DNA from: Betaproteobacteria bacterium Ga0077540
Lineage (GTDB): Bacteria > Pseudomonadota > Gammaproteobacteria > Burkholderiales > Methylophilaceae
Direction of reading: 5' to 3'
Assembly: GCA_001464125.1 (NCBI GenBank)
Contig: LNEP01000006.1
Coordinates: 98,310-162,309, forward strand
Length of the DNA stretch: 64,000 nucleotides
Shown piece by piece: positions 1 to 9,106 of this stretch (positions are counted from its first letter, which is position 1; each line of letters starts with the position of its first letter). Below the pieces are notes generated by a model that did no database searches, was not told where the DNA came from, and saw only the letters and a program-made list of their open reading frames with translations. Made by a program: the position numbers and the translations under genes.

Positions 1-155
1 AAGAAGGCGTTGCTGGCGTGGCTGGCGTGAACTTGCCAATGCTGGTACGTGTACTCAATTATCGTCAAGAACCGCTGGATACTTGTATTGAAAAAGCTAT
101 CACCGGCGGCCGCGAAGGCGTGGTGCATTTCACATCAGCAGGTTGTAACCACTAA
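1..155 (+). CDS. PTS mannose-type EIIA protein, C-terminal end (partial)
   Basis: The window opens inside a gene. Reading from base 3, the last 50 codons give GVNLPMLVRVLNYR and then ITGGREGVVHF before a TAA. This matches the C-terminal part of the cytoplasmic EIIA domain of the mannose/fructose-type PTS, which carries a phosphohistidine in its missing N-terminal half. The next genes are HPr and enzyme I, as expected for the regulatory PTS of betaproteobacteria, where no sugar permease is needed. The gap to ptsH is 29 bases, so the three genes are probably one operon. Confidence 0.85.
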   Translation, partial: EGVAGVAGVNLPMLVRVLNYRQEPLDTCIEKAITGGREGVVHFTSAGCNH

Positions 156-184
156 GCGAAAACGTTGAAAGTAACCAAAAGCAT

Positions 185-454
185 ATGATTAAAGAATCCA
201 TTGAAATCATCAATAAACTTGGCTTGCATGCGCGAGCCTCTACCAAATTCACACAAACCGCCAGTCAATTTAAAAGCGAGGTTTGGGTAGAAAAGAACGG
301 CCGCCGTGTCAATGCTAAGAGTATTATGGGCGTGATGATGCTGGCAGCGGCACAAGGCACCATCATTCAAATTGAAGCGAATGGCGAGGACGAACAAGCG
401 GCAATCGAAGCACTAAAGGCGCTCATTAATAATTACTTTGGCGAAGGAGAATAA
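185..454 (+). CDS. ptsH: Phosphocarrier protein HPr
   Basis: This 89-residue protein relays phosphate from enzyme I to EIIA proteins in the cytoplasm. The active-site His15 sits in GLHARAS. Ser46, the site used by HPr kinase in many bacteria, sits in AKSIMGVMML. The length is normal for HPr. Its stop codon directly abuts the GTG start of ptsI, which points to translational coupling. With an EIIA-man upstream and no permease in view, the relay probably serves regulation and not sugar uptake; that is inference. Confidence 0.96.
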   Translation: MIKESIEIINKLGLHARASTKFTQTASQFKSEVWVEKNGRRVNAKSIMGVMMLAAAQGTIIQIEANGEDEQAAIEALKALINNYFGEGE

Positions 455-2203
455 GTGTCCAGTTTTAGCATTCATGGTGTTGGTGTGTCGAGTGGGATCG
501 CAATTGGGCGAGCACACTTGGTCTCTAATGCCTTGCTGGAAGTGGTGCACTACCAACTTACCCCTGAACAAGTCCCAGAGGAAGTGCAACGCTTTAGCGA
601 TGCGATTCATACCGTGAAGCATGATTTGGAAGTGGTGCGATCACAATTGCCCAAAAATGCACCAGCTGAACTCGATGCTTTTATTAGTACACACTTGGCG
701 ATGCTCAATGATAAGTCTTTATCAGAGGCGCCCAAAGACATTATTCGCAACGAACTCTGCAATGCCGAATGGGCCATCAAACAGCAGATGGACGACATTG
801 TGGAGCAGTTTGATGCGATTGAAGATGCGTATTTAAGAGAACGCAAGCACGATGTAGTGCAGGTGGTTGAACGTATTATCAAAGTGCTACTGGGCCACCC
901 AAGCCAATCGCCCAACCAAAGCAAAGAAAAGCAACAACAAGAAAGCGCAACCATTTTGGTCGCGCATGACATTTCGCCTGCAGATGCGATTCAGTTCAAA
1001 CAGCATCAGTTTGCCGCGTTTATTACCGACGTTGGGGGCATTACCTCACATACTGCCATTTTGGCGCGCAGTCTTAATATCCCCTCGATCGTTGCTTTGC
1101 AACGTGCGCGTGACCTGATTAGTGATGGTGAAATCATCATTGTTGATGGTAGCGTGGGCGTGGTCATCGTTAACCCAAGTAAAGAGGTGCTGGCGGAATA
1201 CGAGCTCAAGCAAGACCAATGGCAGCTTGAGCAACAAAAATTACAACGCATCAAATCCACCAAAGCGGTGACCATGGATGGCACTGGGATTGAGTTGCAC
1301 GCCAACATCGAAGTACCGGAAGATGTCATCACGGTGAAGGCCTCAGGCGCTACAGGCATCGGCCTGTACCGTACTGAGTTTCTGTTTATGAACCGCCGTG
1401 ACATGCCGGATGAGGAAGAGCAATTTATTGCCTACAAACATGTGGCCGAAGCCATGCAAGGCATGCCTGTCACAATTCGCACCCTGGATTTGGGCGCGGA
1501 TAAACAAATGAATCCGGATACTGTCACCCATTGTGCCAACCCTGCTTTGGGGCTACGTGCGGTGCGTTTTTGTTTGTCTGAGCCACACATTTTTCATACG
1601 CAATTTAGGGCCTTACTGCGCGCATCTCATTACGGGCATATCAAAATTTTGATTCCCATGCTGTCCAACCTGACAGAGTTGCGTCAGAGCAAACTATTGC
1701 TTGAGCGTGCTAAAGTGTCGTTGCGCAAAGAAGGCATACCTTTTGACGAAAACATTCGCATTGGCGGCATGATTGAGGTACCAGCGGCCGCGATTAATGC
1801 AGAGTCATTTGCGCGTGAGTTAGATTTTCTCTCCATCGGCACCAATGACCTTATTCAATATACGCTGGCGATTGACCGCACCGACGATGCCGTGGCGCAT
1901 TTATATAACCCACTCCATCCGGCTGTGCTTAAGCTGATTCAAATGACGATTCATGCTGCTGAGAAATACAACATCGGCTTATCTATTTGCGGTGAAATGG
2001 CGGGCGACATCAAACTCACACGTTTGCTCATTGGCATGGGCATGCGCCAACTTTCGATGCATCCATCCAATATTTTGAGCGTGAAACAGCAAATCTTACA
2101 CAGCCAAATCACACGCTTGAATAAGCAGGTTAAGAAACTGCTGCATTTGAGAGAAATTGAGAAAATTGAATTACAAGTGATGGAGCTTCACGCAGAGTTC
2201 TAA
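455..2203 (+). CDS. ptsI: PTS enzyme I (phosphoenolpyruvate-protein phosphotransferase)
   Basis: Enzyme I takes phosphate from phosphoenolpyruvate and passes it to HPr. At 582 residues it is full length. The phosphorylated histidine is His199 in GGITSHTAILARS, and the C-terminal PEP-binding barrel has the catalytic Cys512 in ICGEMAGD. Other PEP-site motifs are visible, such as GIGLYRTEFLFM and GTNDLIQYTLAIDR. Translation starts at GTG immediately after the ptsH stop, with GGAGA upstream inside ptsH. Product of the same operon as HPr and the EIIA protein. Confidence 0.97.
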   Translation: MSSFSIHGVGVSSGIAIGRAHLVSNALLEVVHYQLTPEQVPEEVQRFSDAIHTVKHDLEVVRSQLPKNAPAELDAFISTHLAMLNDKSLSEAPKDIIRNELCNAEWAIKQQMDDIVEQFDAIEDAYLRERKHDVVQVVERIIKVLLGHPSQSPNQSKEKQQQESATILVAHDISPADAIQFKQHQFAAFITDVGGITSHTAILARSLNIPSIVALQRARDLISDGEIIIVDGSVGVVIVNPSKEVLAEYELKQDQWQLEQQKLQRIKSTKAVTMDGTGIELHANIEVPEDVITVKASGATGIGLYRTEFLFMNRRDMPDEEEQFIAYKHVAEAMQGMPVTIRTLDLGADKQMNPDTVTHCANPALGLRAVRFCLSEPHIFHTQFRALLRASHYGHIKILIPMLSNLTELRQSKLLLERAKVSLRKEGIPFDENIRIGGMIEVPAAAINAESFARELDFLSIGTNDLIQYTLAIDRTDDAVAHLYNPLHPAVLKLIQMTIHAAEKYNIGLSICGEMAGDIKLTRLLIGMGMRQLSMHPSNILSVKQQILHSQITRLNKQVKKLLHLREIEKIELQVMELHAEF

Positions 2204-2249
2204 CACCTTTTGTCACATGCAATCAATACAACTATAAGGAGCCACCACC

Positions 2250-2588
2250 ATGACAGACATACTCAGCCCTAGCAATGATGATAAAAACATCGCCACCGTC
2301 ACCCATTTGGGTGGCACCGTGTTTTCATTTATCCCCGGGCTGTTGGTCTGGGCTCTGAAAAAAGACGATAGCGCCTATATTGCAGACCAAGCTAAAGAGG
2401 CGCTCAACTTTCAGATTACCGTGTTGATTGCACAATTTGTGGCGGGTATTTTGGCCCTGATATTAATTGGCTTTATTTTTATCGGCATCATTTGGCTGCT
2501 GAATATTGTTTTTTGTATTCTCGCCGCCATCTCTTCCAGTAAAGGTGAGACATACCGCTACCCTTTCTGCTTGCGCTTAATCAATTAA
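2250..2588 (+). CDS. DUF4870 (Tic20-like) small membrane protein
   Basis: A 112-residue protein with the DUF4870 pattern: an N-terminal ATVTHLGGTVFSFIPGLLVWALKKD segment, a short DQAKEALNFQ amphipathic stretch, then two hydrophobic helices ending in a basic tail. It should be an inner-membrane protein of unknown role. It begins 46 bases after ptsI with a good AAGGAG site, so it may be co-transcribed with the PTS genes or stand alone. Function is not known for this family. Confidence 0.8.
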   Translation: MTDILSPSNDDKNIATVTHLGGTVFSFIPGLLVWALKKDDSAYIADQAKEALNFQITVLIAQFVAGILALILIGFIFIGIIWLLNIVFCILAAISSSKGETYRYPFCLRLIN

Positions 2589-2595
2589 TGGTCGC

Positions 2596-2618
2596 GCTGA
2601 TAAATCTTATTTATCAGC
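2596..2618 (+). terminator. Stem-loop between DUF4870 gene and prlC
   Basis: GCTGATAAAT-CTT-ATTTATCAGC is a perfect hairpin just after the DUF4870 stop. There is no clear T-run after it, so it may be a weak terminator or an mRNA-stabilising hairpin. Confidence 0.45.
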
Positions 2619-2705
2619 CCCATCAGAAACTTCAATCCAGCGTGCAGAACGTTTGGGGCATAATCTCGCTCTATCTCTATACATATAGTACTTGAAGGAA
2701 ACCAC

Positions 2706-4736
2706 TTGACTACCGCCAACCCATTACTTGATTTTTCTGGCTTACCAAAATTTGATGCTATTCAACCTGAGCATGTTGGCTCTGCCATAGACAGCTTGAT
2801 TGCAGAAGGCCGTGCCTTGGTTGAGCAGCTTGCCACTGCTACCGAGACGCCTAGTTGGGATAATTTTGCACGTAAATTAGAAGATCACAGCGAAAAGATT
2901 GGACGCGCTTGGAGCCAAGTCGGGCATATGAATGCTGTGGTCAACAGCCCTGCTTTGCGCGAAGCCTATAACGATAGTTTGGCGAAGTTAACCGATTATG
3001 GCAGCGATATCTCTCAAGATGAACGCTTATACGCTAAATTTAAGGCTATACAAGCGAGTGCTGAATTTGCCAATCTCACACCCACACAACAAAAAATTAT
3101 TAACAATGAAGTGCGTGATTTCAAATTAGGCGGCGCAGAATTACCAGCCGAGCAAAAAGCACGCTTTAAAGTAGTGAGTGAAGAGCTCTCCAAATTAGGT
3201 AGCAAGTTTGAAGAGAACATCATGGACAACACCAATGACTTCAAACATTTGGTGGAAAATTTGGATGATTTAGCAGGCATCCCCGAAGATGCAATACAAG
3301 CTTCAGCAGAAGCCGCCAAAGCAGATGGTAAAACTGGTTACCAGTTTAGTCTGCACTTTCCGTCTTATATGCCAGTATTGCAATATGCCCATAACCGCAC
3401 TTTGCGTGAGACTCTCTATCGCGCTTACGCCACACGTGCCTCAGAGTTTAGTAAACCGGAGTGGGATAACACCCCATTGATTAGCGATATCCTTAAACTC
3501 AAGCAAGAAGAAGCACGGATGTTGGGCTTTAATAATTACGCTGAGTTATCACTTGCTACCAAAATGGCAGACACACCCAAACAAGTGACTGAATTTTTAG
3601 ACACCCTAGCCAAGCGAGCAAAACCCTATGCTGAGCGTGATATGCAAGAGCTGGTTACCTATGCCAAACAATTGGGCATTGAAGAGATGCAAGCGTGGGA
3701 TGTGGCTTATGTGAGCGAAAAACTACGTGAAGAAAAATATGCGTTCTCTGATCAAGAAGTAAAACAATACTTCCCAGAAAGCAAAGTATTGGCCGGCTTA
3801 TTTAAAGTCACAGAGACCATTTTTGGCGTACAAGTACGCAAAGCCGAAGCGCCACTTTGGCATGCCGATGCTGCTTTCTATGAAATTAGTGATGCTCAAA
3901 ACAAGCCTATCGCCTATTTTTATTTAGACCTGTATGCCCGCAACAACAAACGTGGTGGTGCATGGATGGACGAATGCATTACGCGCCGTAAAAAATCCAA
4001 TGGCATTGAGTTGCCAGTAGCCTATTTGACCTGTAATTTTTCCGCACCGGTCGGTGGCAAACCTGCGTTATTTACGCACGATGAAGTCATCACCATGTTC
4101 CATGAGTTTGGTCACGGCTTGCACCACATGCTCACCCAAGTAGATGAATACGGTGTATCTGGCATTAAAGGCGTGGAGTGGGATGCCATGGAATTGCCTA
4201 GCCAGTTTATGGAAAACTTCTGCTGGGAGTGGGATGTGTTACGCCACATGACCGCGCATGTAGATACTGGCGCGCAACTACCACGTGAGCTGTTCGACAA
4301 AATGGTGGCCGCTAAGAACTTCCAGGCGGGCATGCAAACGGTGCGTCAAATTGAGTTTTCACTGTTTGATATGCGTCTGCATGGTGAGTTTGACCCACAC
4401 GGCAAAAAAACCGCATTAGATTTGATTGAAGAAGTACGTGATGAAGTGGCTGTGGTGCGTCCACCTAAGTGGAACCGCTTCCCCAATAGTTTTAGCCATA
4501 TTTTTGCGGGCGGTTATGCCGCTGGGTATTACAGCTACAAATGGGCAGAAGTCTTATCGGCAGATGCTTACAGCTTGTTTGAAGAAATGGGCACGTTGTC
4601 CGCCGAAGCAGGTACGCGCTTTAAAAACGAAGTACTGGCCAGAGGCGGTAGCCGCCCTGCCATGGAATCGTTTGTGGCTTTCCGTGGTAGAGAGCCGAGC
4701 ATGGATGCCTTATTAAGACACAATGGCATGGCCTAA
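2706..4736 (+). CDS. prlC: Oligopeptidase A, M3 family zinc metallopeptidase
   Basis: A 676-residue cytoplasmic metallopeptidase that cleaves short peptides, including signal-peptide fragments. The zinc motif is HEFGHGLHH at about residues 466-474, with the third ligand in the downstream EWDAMELPSQF segment. The C-terminal HIFAGGYAAGYYSYKWAEVL is also typical of M3 enzymes. The start is a TTG at 2706, preceded by AAGGAAA at suitable spacing; the next in-frame ATG is deep in the protein. It is monocistronic, with a stem-loop before it and a strong terminator after it. Confidence 0.96.
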   Translation: MTTANPLLDFSGLPKFDAIQPEHVGSAIDSLIAEGRALVEQLATATETPSWDNFARKLEDHSEKIGRAWSQVGHMNAVVNSPALREAYNDSLAKLTDYGSDISQDERLYAKFKAIQASAEFANLTPTQQKIINNEVRDFKLGGAELPAEQKARFKVVSEELSKLGSKFEENIMDNTNDFKHLVENLDDLAGIPEDAIQASAEAAKADGKTGYQFSLHFPSYMPVLQYAHNRTLRETLYRAYATRASEFSKPEWDNTPLISDILKLKQEEARMLGFNNYAELSLATKMADTPKQVTEFLDTLAKRAKPYAERDMQELVTYAKQLGIEEMQAWDVAYVSEKLREEKYAFSDQEVKQYFPESKVLAGLFKVTETIFGVQVRKAEAPLWHADAAFYEISDAQNKPIAYFYLDLYARNNKRGGAWMDECITRRKKSNGIELPVAYLTCNFSAPVGGKPALFTHDEVITMFHEFGHGLHHMLTQVDEYGVSGIKGVEWDAMELPSQFMENFCWEWDVLRHMTAHVDTGAQLPRELFDKMVAAKNFQAGMQTVRQIEFSLFDMRLHGEFDPHGKKTALDLIEEVRDEVAVVRPPKWNRFPNSFSHIFAGGYAAGYYSYKWAEVLSADAYSLFEEMGTLSAEAGTRFKNEVLARGGSRPAMESFVAFRGREPSMDALLRHNGMA

Positions 4737-4772
4737 ATTGCTATCTAGAGAGCGTAACCAAAGGCATGCTCT

Positions 4773-4813
4773 AATAAAGCGCACCTAATAATCATGGGCG
4801 CGCTTTATTTTTT
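4773..4813. terminator. Bidirectional terminator after prlC
   Basis: AATAAAGCGC and GCGCTTTATT form a 10-bp stem followed by a T-run on plus and preceded by A residues. It can end prlC and the convergent SnoaL-like gene. Confidence 0.75.
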
Positions 4814-4814
4814 A

Positions 4815-5312
4815 CTATTGAATCACGCCCAGCTGTTTAAATAGACCATACGTATCAATGACATCCCAATGTTCAGCAAGCTTGCCGTCTTCAATGCGGA
4901 AGATATCTACCGCATCAATGCGATAGCTTTTATGGGTAGCAGGAATACCCAACCAATCACCTTTCTGTGTACCAGAGTATGTGCCATACGCCCAGACCGT
5001 ATCGCCCTCAGACACGATTTTTGTTAACGCATAGTTCCAATCTGGAACCGCTTTAAACCAATCTGCAAAGAATGTTTTAAAGCCGGTTGCGCCTTGCGGC
5101 ACCAATGGATTGTGCTGAATGTAGTCTTCTTGCATGTAGTTTTGCAAATTGGACAAGTCTTTTTTGCCAAATACCTCTTCTCCAAACTTAGCCAGAATTT
5201 GTTTATTTACTTGCGATTGGGTGATGATTGAATCTTGTGCCATGGTGTTGCCTCCTGTGGTGAGTAATAGCGTAAACATCAGCGTGTTGATGCGATTAAG
5301 TATTGGCGTCAT
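4815..5312 (-). CDS. SnoaL-like / NTF2-fold ester cyclase family protein
   Basis: A 165-residue protein with the SnoaL pattern (QNYMQEDYIQHNPLVPQG, FKTFFADWFKAVPDW, VDIFRIEDGKLAEHWDVID), a fold used for small-molecule cyclisation or binding. The long form begins MTPILNRINTLMFTLLLTTGG, a plausible signal peptide ending near TMA. A second ATG at 5243, giving MAQDSII, also has a perfect AGGAGG site, so a cytoplasmic 142-residue form is possible. It is transcribed away from an HxlR regulator, which probably controls it. Substrate unknown. Confidence 0.8.
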   Translation of the reverse strand: MTPILNRINTLMFTLLLTTGGNTMAQDSIITQSQVNKQILAKFGEEVFGKKDLSNLQNYMQEDYIQHNPLVPQGATGFKTFFADWFKAVPDWNYALTKIVSEGDTVWAYGTYSGTQKGDWLGIPATHKSYRIDAVDIFRIEDGKLAEHWDVIDTYGLFKQLGVIQ

Positions 5313-5375
5313 GTGGCCTCCTGAATAGTTTAAAAATGGTCTATTTAAAACCAGTGTTGCGCATTGTAATTGCTT

Positions 5376-5420
5376 AAGTTACTATTAGTAAGTAGGCACC
5401 TAAAAGTTATGTAGTAACTT
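5376..5420. promoter_or_regulatory. Candidate HxlR operator between divergent genes
   Basis: AAGTTACTA at 5376-5384 and TAGTAACTT at 5412-5420 are perfect inverted repeats. Inside lies a second palindrome TTACT-ATT-AGTAA (5379-5391). They sit in the 145-base gap between the divergent SnoaL-like and HxlR genes, the usual place for an HxlR autoregulatory site. Confidence 0.5.
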
Positions 5421-5457
5421 TATGGATACCAATAGAAAGTGATGATTGGAAATAACA

Positions 5458-5859
5458 ATGGAACCCACCTTAAACATTCCAGCCAAGCAAGCATTAGCTT
5501 GGAATGTGTATGACGCCAACTGTCCCACACGGTTGGTATTGAATAGAATCGCAGACAAATGGACCGTATTGGTAGTGAGCTCGTTAGAGCAAGGTACCAA
5601 GCGCTTTAGCACATTGCAGAGAGAGATTGGCGGAATTTCACAAAAGATGCTCACGCAAACCCTGCGCGGACTTGAGCGTGACGGCTTGGTGCACAGGACC
5701 ATTTACCCCACTGTGCCGCCAAAAGTAGAATACACACTTACTCCTTTGGGTCGTACTTTGGTTGGGCTGGTGGATGCCATTCGTGTGTGGTCAGAACAAC
5801 ATATTGAAGCAGTCATGCAGGCACAGACTCACTACGATCATCACAACAAAGAAATTTAG
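5458..5859 (+). CDS. HxlR/DUF24-family winged-helix transcriptional regulator
   Basis: About 133 residues with the HxlR winged helix: NRIADKWTVLVVSSLEQGTKRFSTLQREIGGISQKMLTQTLRGLERDGLV followed by the wing PPKVEYTLTPLGRTL. The ORF track begins at a TTG at 5446, but ATG 5458 is the more likely start. A single Cys in DANCPTR lies just before the DNA-binding domain, where redox-sensing HxlR proteins such as YodB and HypR keep their sensor cysteine, so thiol or quinone sensing is possible. The divergent SnoaL-like gene is the likely target. Confidence 0.87.
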   Translation: MEPTLNIPAKQALAWNVYDANCPTRLVLNRIADKWTVLVVSSLEQGTKRFSTLQREIGGISQKMLTQTLRGLERDGLVHRTIYPTVPPKVEYTLTPLGRTLVGLVDAIRVWSEQHIEAVMQAQTHYDHHNKEI

Positions 5860-5877
5860 CAGATTCTAAGGTACCCT

Positions 5878-6540
5878 ATGCAACACGACTTTTGGCATCA
5901 ACGCTGGCAAGCCAACCAAATTGGCTTTCACTTGCCGGAGGCAAATCCATTGCTTATCAAACACTTTCCCAGTCTTCAACTGCAGCAGGGGGCATGTGTA
6001 TTTGTACCGCTGTGCGGCAAAACAATGGATATTCATTGGCTGTTATCGCAAGGTTTTAAGGTGGTGGGCGCTGAATTGAGCCCAATTGCAATTGAAGATT
6101 TGTTTGCCAGCTTACATCTCACGCCTAACATCACGACAGTGGGCGAGCTAGTGCGTTACAGCTCAGACAATATCGATATCTATGTAGGGGATATCTTCAA
6201 AATGGCCGCCGACCAATTGGGCAAAGTGGATGCTGTGTATGACCGTGCAGCTTTGGTGGCTTTGCCGAAAGATATGCGCCAGCAATATGCTGCGCATTTA
6301 ATGGCGCTGACACTTACTACGCCGCAATTGCTGATTTGTTTTGAGTACGATCAATCGATTCATGCCGGCCCACCATTTTCAGTCCAAGCCGATGAAGTGA
6401 AACAGCACTATGCGCAGTCTTACACACTCACGCTTTTGGAAAGCTTGGAAATGACTGATGGCTTAAAAGGCAAATATCCAGCAACCGAGCAAGTCTGGTT
6501 GCTGAGCGTTGACAATGCCTCATCAGCACGTAAAGCGTAA
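5878..6540 (+). CDS. tpm: Thiopurine S-methyltransferase family protein
   Basis: A 220-residue SAM-dependent methyltransferase of the bacterial TPMT type. It starts with the family signature FWHQRWQANQIGFHLPEANPLL, then has the SAM-binding FVPLCGKTMDIHWL and the GDIFKM and DRAALVALP segments. Bacterial members methylate selenium, tellurium or thiol compounds; the real substrate here cannot be read from sequence. It begins 18 bases after the HxlR gene and may be co-transcribed with it. Confidence 0.92.
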   Translation: MQHDFWHQRWQANQIGFHLPEANPLLIKHFPSLQLQQGACVFVPLCGKTMDIHWLLSQGFKVVGAELSPIAIEDLFASLHLTPNITTVGELVRYSSDNIDIYVGDIFKMAADQLGKVDAVYDRAALVALPKDMRQQYAAHLMALTLTTPQLLICFEYDQSIHAGPPFSVQADEVKQHYAQSYTLTLLESLEMTDGLKGKYPATEQVWLLSVDNASSARKA

Positions 6541-6612
6541 GACACCCTATACAATTCTTATGTATTGGCTTAATCTACAAGCCTTATCAACCAGCCTTAT
6601 CAAGAGGATTGC

Positions 6613-6927
6613 ATGCGTGCTTATTTTATTATCATGACCTGCCTAATGAGTGCACTCTCAACCAATTTAGCAATCGGGGCAGAAAGCGATTCAGAAGACA
6701 TTGTCGCCAAAACAGCCAATGGTGACGAGGTGATTTTGCACCCCAACGGCTACTGGGAATATGTGGATGAACAAAAAGCCGCTGTTGCCAAAACCAAAGT
6801 GGAAAAAATCGCGCGTGAAGAAGGCTGCCCCAAAGGTACACGCGCCAGTTTTTTTGGGATAGGACGATGCATTGCTAATGATGATCCAGCGCTAAAACGT
6901 GGATCACTTAGCGGCAAAGGCTGGTAG
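6613..6927 (+). CDS. Small exported protein of unknown function (DUF3157-like)
   Basis: A 104-residue protein with a signal peptide (MRAYFIIMTCLMSALSTNLAIGA-ES) and a short core VAKTANGDEVILHPNGYWEYV that resembles DUF3157-type sequences. The C-terminal part has two cysteines (GCPKGTR and GRCIAND) that could form a disulphide in the periplasm. RBS AAGAGGA precedes the ATG. No function is known. Confidence 0.7.
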   Translation: MRAYFIIMTCLMSALSTNLAIGAESDSEDIVAKTANGDEVILHPNGYWEYVDEQKAAVAKTKVEKIAREEGCPKGTRASFFGIGRCIANDDPALKRGSLSGKGW

Positions 6928-7074
6928 TGCTCTAAAACCAGCGATGCCCCTCTGGCGGCGCATCGCATACCGCTTTCGTACCGGCTTATTCTGTTGGTGA
7001 CTGATACCTAGTTGAATGCTGCCACGCTATGGCGCGTGTTAAAATGCGCTGTAAACATGCTTTAGGAAACCATT

Positions 7075-7842
7075 TTGAAATTTGCCACCTGGAACGTCAA
7101 CTCACTCAATGTACGCTTGCCTCATGTGCTTGACTGGTTAGCGACTGAAAAACCAGATGTATTGTGTTTACAAGAGACTAAGCAAGAGGATAGCAAATTT
7201 CCTTATGAAGCCTTAAAAGAAGCAGGCTATAACGCCGTGCATAATGGCCAAAAAACCTATAACGGCGTGGCCATATTAAGTCCGCACACTATCGCCGATG
7301 TGCAGTATGACATTCCCGGCTATTCTGATGAACAAAAACGCATTGTTGCAGCCACTATCAATAATATACGCGTAGTGTGTGCTTACATTCCAAATGGTCA
7401 AGCCATTGATTCTGACAAATACCAATATAAACTTACCTGGTTAAATGCCCTGACAAATTGGTTGCAACAAGAGATACTAGCGCACCCTAAATTGATGTTA
7501 CTGGGCGATTACAATATTGCGCCGGATGACAGAGATTGCCATGACCCGGCCGCATGGGTGGGTCAAGTGTTGGTGAGTGAGCCGGAGCGGTTGGCATTTC
7601 AAAAACTAGTCGCCCTAGGCTTACATGATAGCTTCCGATTGTTTGAGGAGGACTCAGGTCATTTTAGCTGGTGGGATTACCGCATGGCTGGTTTTAGGCG
7701 CAATTTGGGCATGCGTATTGATCATATTTTAGTGAGTGATGCATTGAAATCCACATGCGTAGCCAGCAAGATTGATAAAGCGCCCAGAAAATTAGAGCGC
7801 CCAAGTGATCACACACCGGTAGTGCTGGAGATTGCTGCTTAA
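7075..7842 (+). CDS. xth: Exodeoxyribonuclease III / AP endonuclease
   Basis: A 255-residue base-excision repair enzyme: it cuts at abasic sites and degrades DNA from 3' ends. The EEP-fold motifs are present in order: TWNVNSLNVR, the metal ligand Glu34 in LQETKQED, GDYNIAP, and the catalytic histidine in PSDHTPVVLE. The start is TTG at 7075 with AGGAAA upstream, giving the canonical MKFATWNVNS. Its end overlaps the end of convergent ntrX by four bases. Confidence 0.95.
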   Translation: MKFATWNVNSLNVRLPHVLDWLATEKPDVLCLQETKQEDSKFPYEALKEAGYNAVHNGQKTYNGVAILSPHTIADVQYDIPGYSDEQKRIVAATINNIRVVCAYIPNGQAIDSDKYQYKLTWLNALTNWLQQEILAHPKLMLLGDYNIAPDDRDCHDPAAWVGQVLVSEPERLAFQKLVALGLHDSFRLFEEDSGHFSWWDYRMAGFRRNLGMRIDHILVSDALKSTCVASKIDKAPRKLERPSDHTPVVLEIAA

Positions 7843-9104
7843 CCTTTAATTTTAATGCCCAACTGTTTGAGCTTACGGTACAAGTGCGTGCGTTCCAGCC
7901 CAGAAATTTCCGCCAGCTTGCTCATATTATTGTTAATGAGCTTCATGTGATGCTGAAAGTAAAAGCGCTCAAAATCATCGCGCGCCTCGCGTAAAGACCG
8001 GGTTAAATCTATCGGCAAAGGTGCATGCAATGCTGACTGTTCTGGCGATTGCTTAAACTGCTCCAATACACGCTGTACATCTTCTAGGGTAATCACCTCA
8101 CCTAGTGTAGAAAGCATCAAGTTATGTACGACTGTTTCCAGCTCTGAAATATCTCCATGCCACTCTGCGTTTCTCAGCGCATTCAGCGCGGCAATATCAA
8201 ATGTTTTGTAATCGACGTTTTGGGTTTCTACCATCAACGTCGCCATGGCATTGACCAAGTCAGGAATGTCTTCACGGTGCTCGTTGAGTGAGGGCACACG
8301 TAATGCACCACTCGCCAGCACTTGCAACAGCGTTTGCTCCAACATGCCGTTTTCAATCAATTGCGGAATACCAAATGTGGTGGCACACACAATGCGCGCA
8401 CCGTATTTTTCCGCCTTAGCAATCGCCAGATTGAGCCCTTTTTGCTCAGTCTTATTCAACTGCGTCACTTCTTCAATAAACAGCACACCATCACGCACTT
8501 GCTCCAGCAAGTCTAAAGGGGATGTCGCTAGTTTTTCGTATTCATTTAGTGCGAGCCAAGGAGTGCCAGGCGCGCGCAAAAATTGAGCGCATAACTCTAC
8601 GCTACCACCCTTTTTACCCACTAACAAAATGGTATTTTTGCTACGAGATACTTGTTCCAGACGTTGCTTGAGTTCGTTAATCACCAAACTTTTACCAAAG
8701 CTAGCCAAGTTCATTTCGGTATGCGGGAGTGTCTCACCATGCTTTAGGGCAGCCGTCACGGTTTTGAGTAGCTTTTGTAGCGCGATGGGTTTTTCCAGAA
8801 AATCGAATGCGCCTATGCGCGTTGCCTCTACAGCCGTATCGATAGTGCCATGCCCGGACATCATGACCACTGGCATGGTCAACAAGCCAGAATTACCCCA
8901 TTCTTTCAGTAAACTGATGCCATCACAATCTGGCATCCAGATATCTAATAGCACTAAGTCTGGGCGCTGCTTCAGACGCTCCTCACGAGCAATATGGGCA
9001 TTTTCTGCCAGCCGCACATGGTGCCCTTCATCAAGCAAAATATCACTTAATAGTTCGCGAATTCCAATCTCATCATCTACTACTAAAATACTACGTGATG
9101 CCAT
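7839..9104 (-). CDS. ntrX: NtrX-like response regulator with degenerate sigma-54 AAA+ domain
   Basis: A 421-residue regulator paired with the adjacent NtrY-like kinase. The N-terminal receiver is intact (VVDDE, VLLDIWMPDCDG, SGHG, EKP). The central domain is not a working sigma-54 activator by sequence: the Walker A loop reads GKKGGSVEL where GESGTGKE is expected. The stretch between Walker A and Walker B is too short and lacks GAFTGA. The C-terminal Fis-type helix-turn-helix (LAEISGLERTHLYRKLKQLG) is intact. It probably regulates by direct DNA binding. The spacing to ntrY is two bases. Confidence 0.88.
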   Translation of the reverse strand: MASRSILVVDDEIGIRELLSDILLDEGHHVRLAENAHIAREERLKQRPDLVLLDIWMPDCDGISLLKEWGNSGLLTMPVVMMSGHGTIDTAVEATRIGAFDFLEKPIALQKLLKTVTAALKHGETLPHTEMNLASFGKSLVINELKQRLEQVSRSKNTILLVGKKGGSVELCAQFLRAPGTPWLALNEYEKLATSPLDLLEQVRDGVLFIEEVTQLNKTEQKGLNLAIAKAEKYGARIVCATTFGIPQLIENGMLEQTLLQVLASGALRVPSLNEHREDIPDLVNAMATLMVETQNVDYKTFDIAALNALRNAEWHGDISELETVVHNLMLSTLGEVITLEDVQRVLEQFKQSPEQSALHAPLPIDLTRSLREARDDFERFYFQHHMKLINNNMSKLAEISGLERTHLYRKLKQLGIKIKG

Positions 9105-9106
9105 TA

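Noticed and set aside
6936-6970. GCGATGC...GCATCGC hairpin after the DUF3157-like gene as terminator
   Set aside because: No T-run follows; it may be chance.
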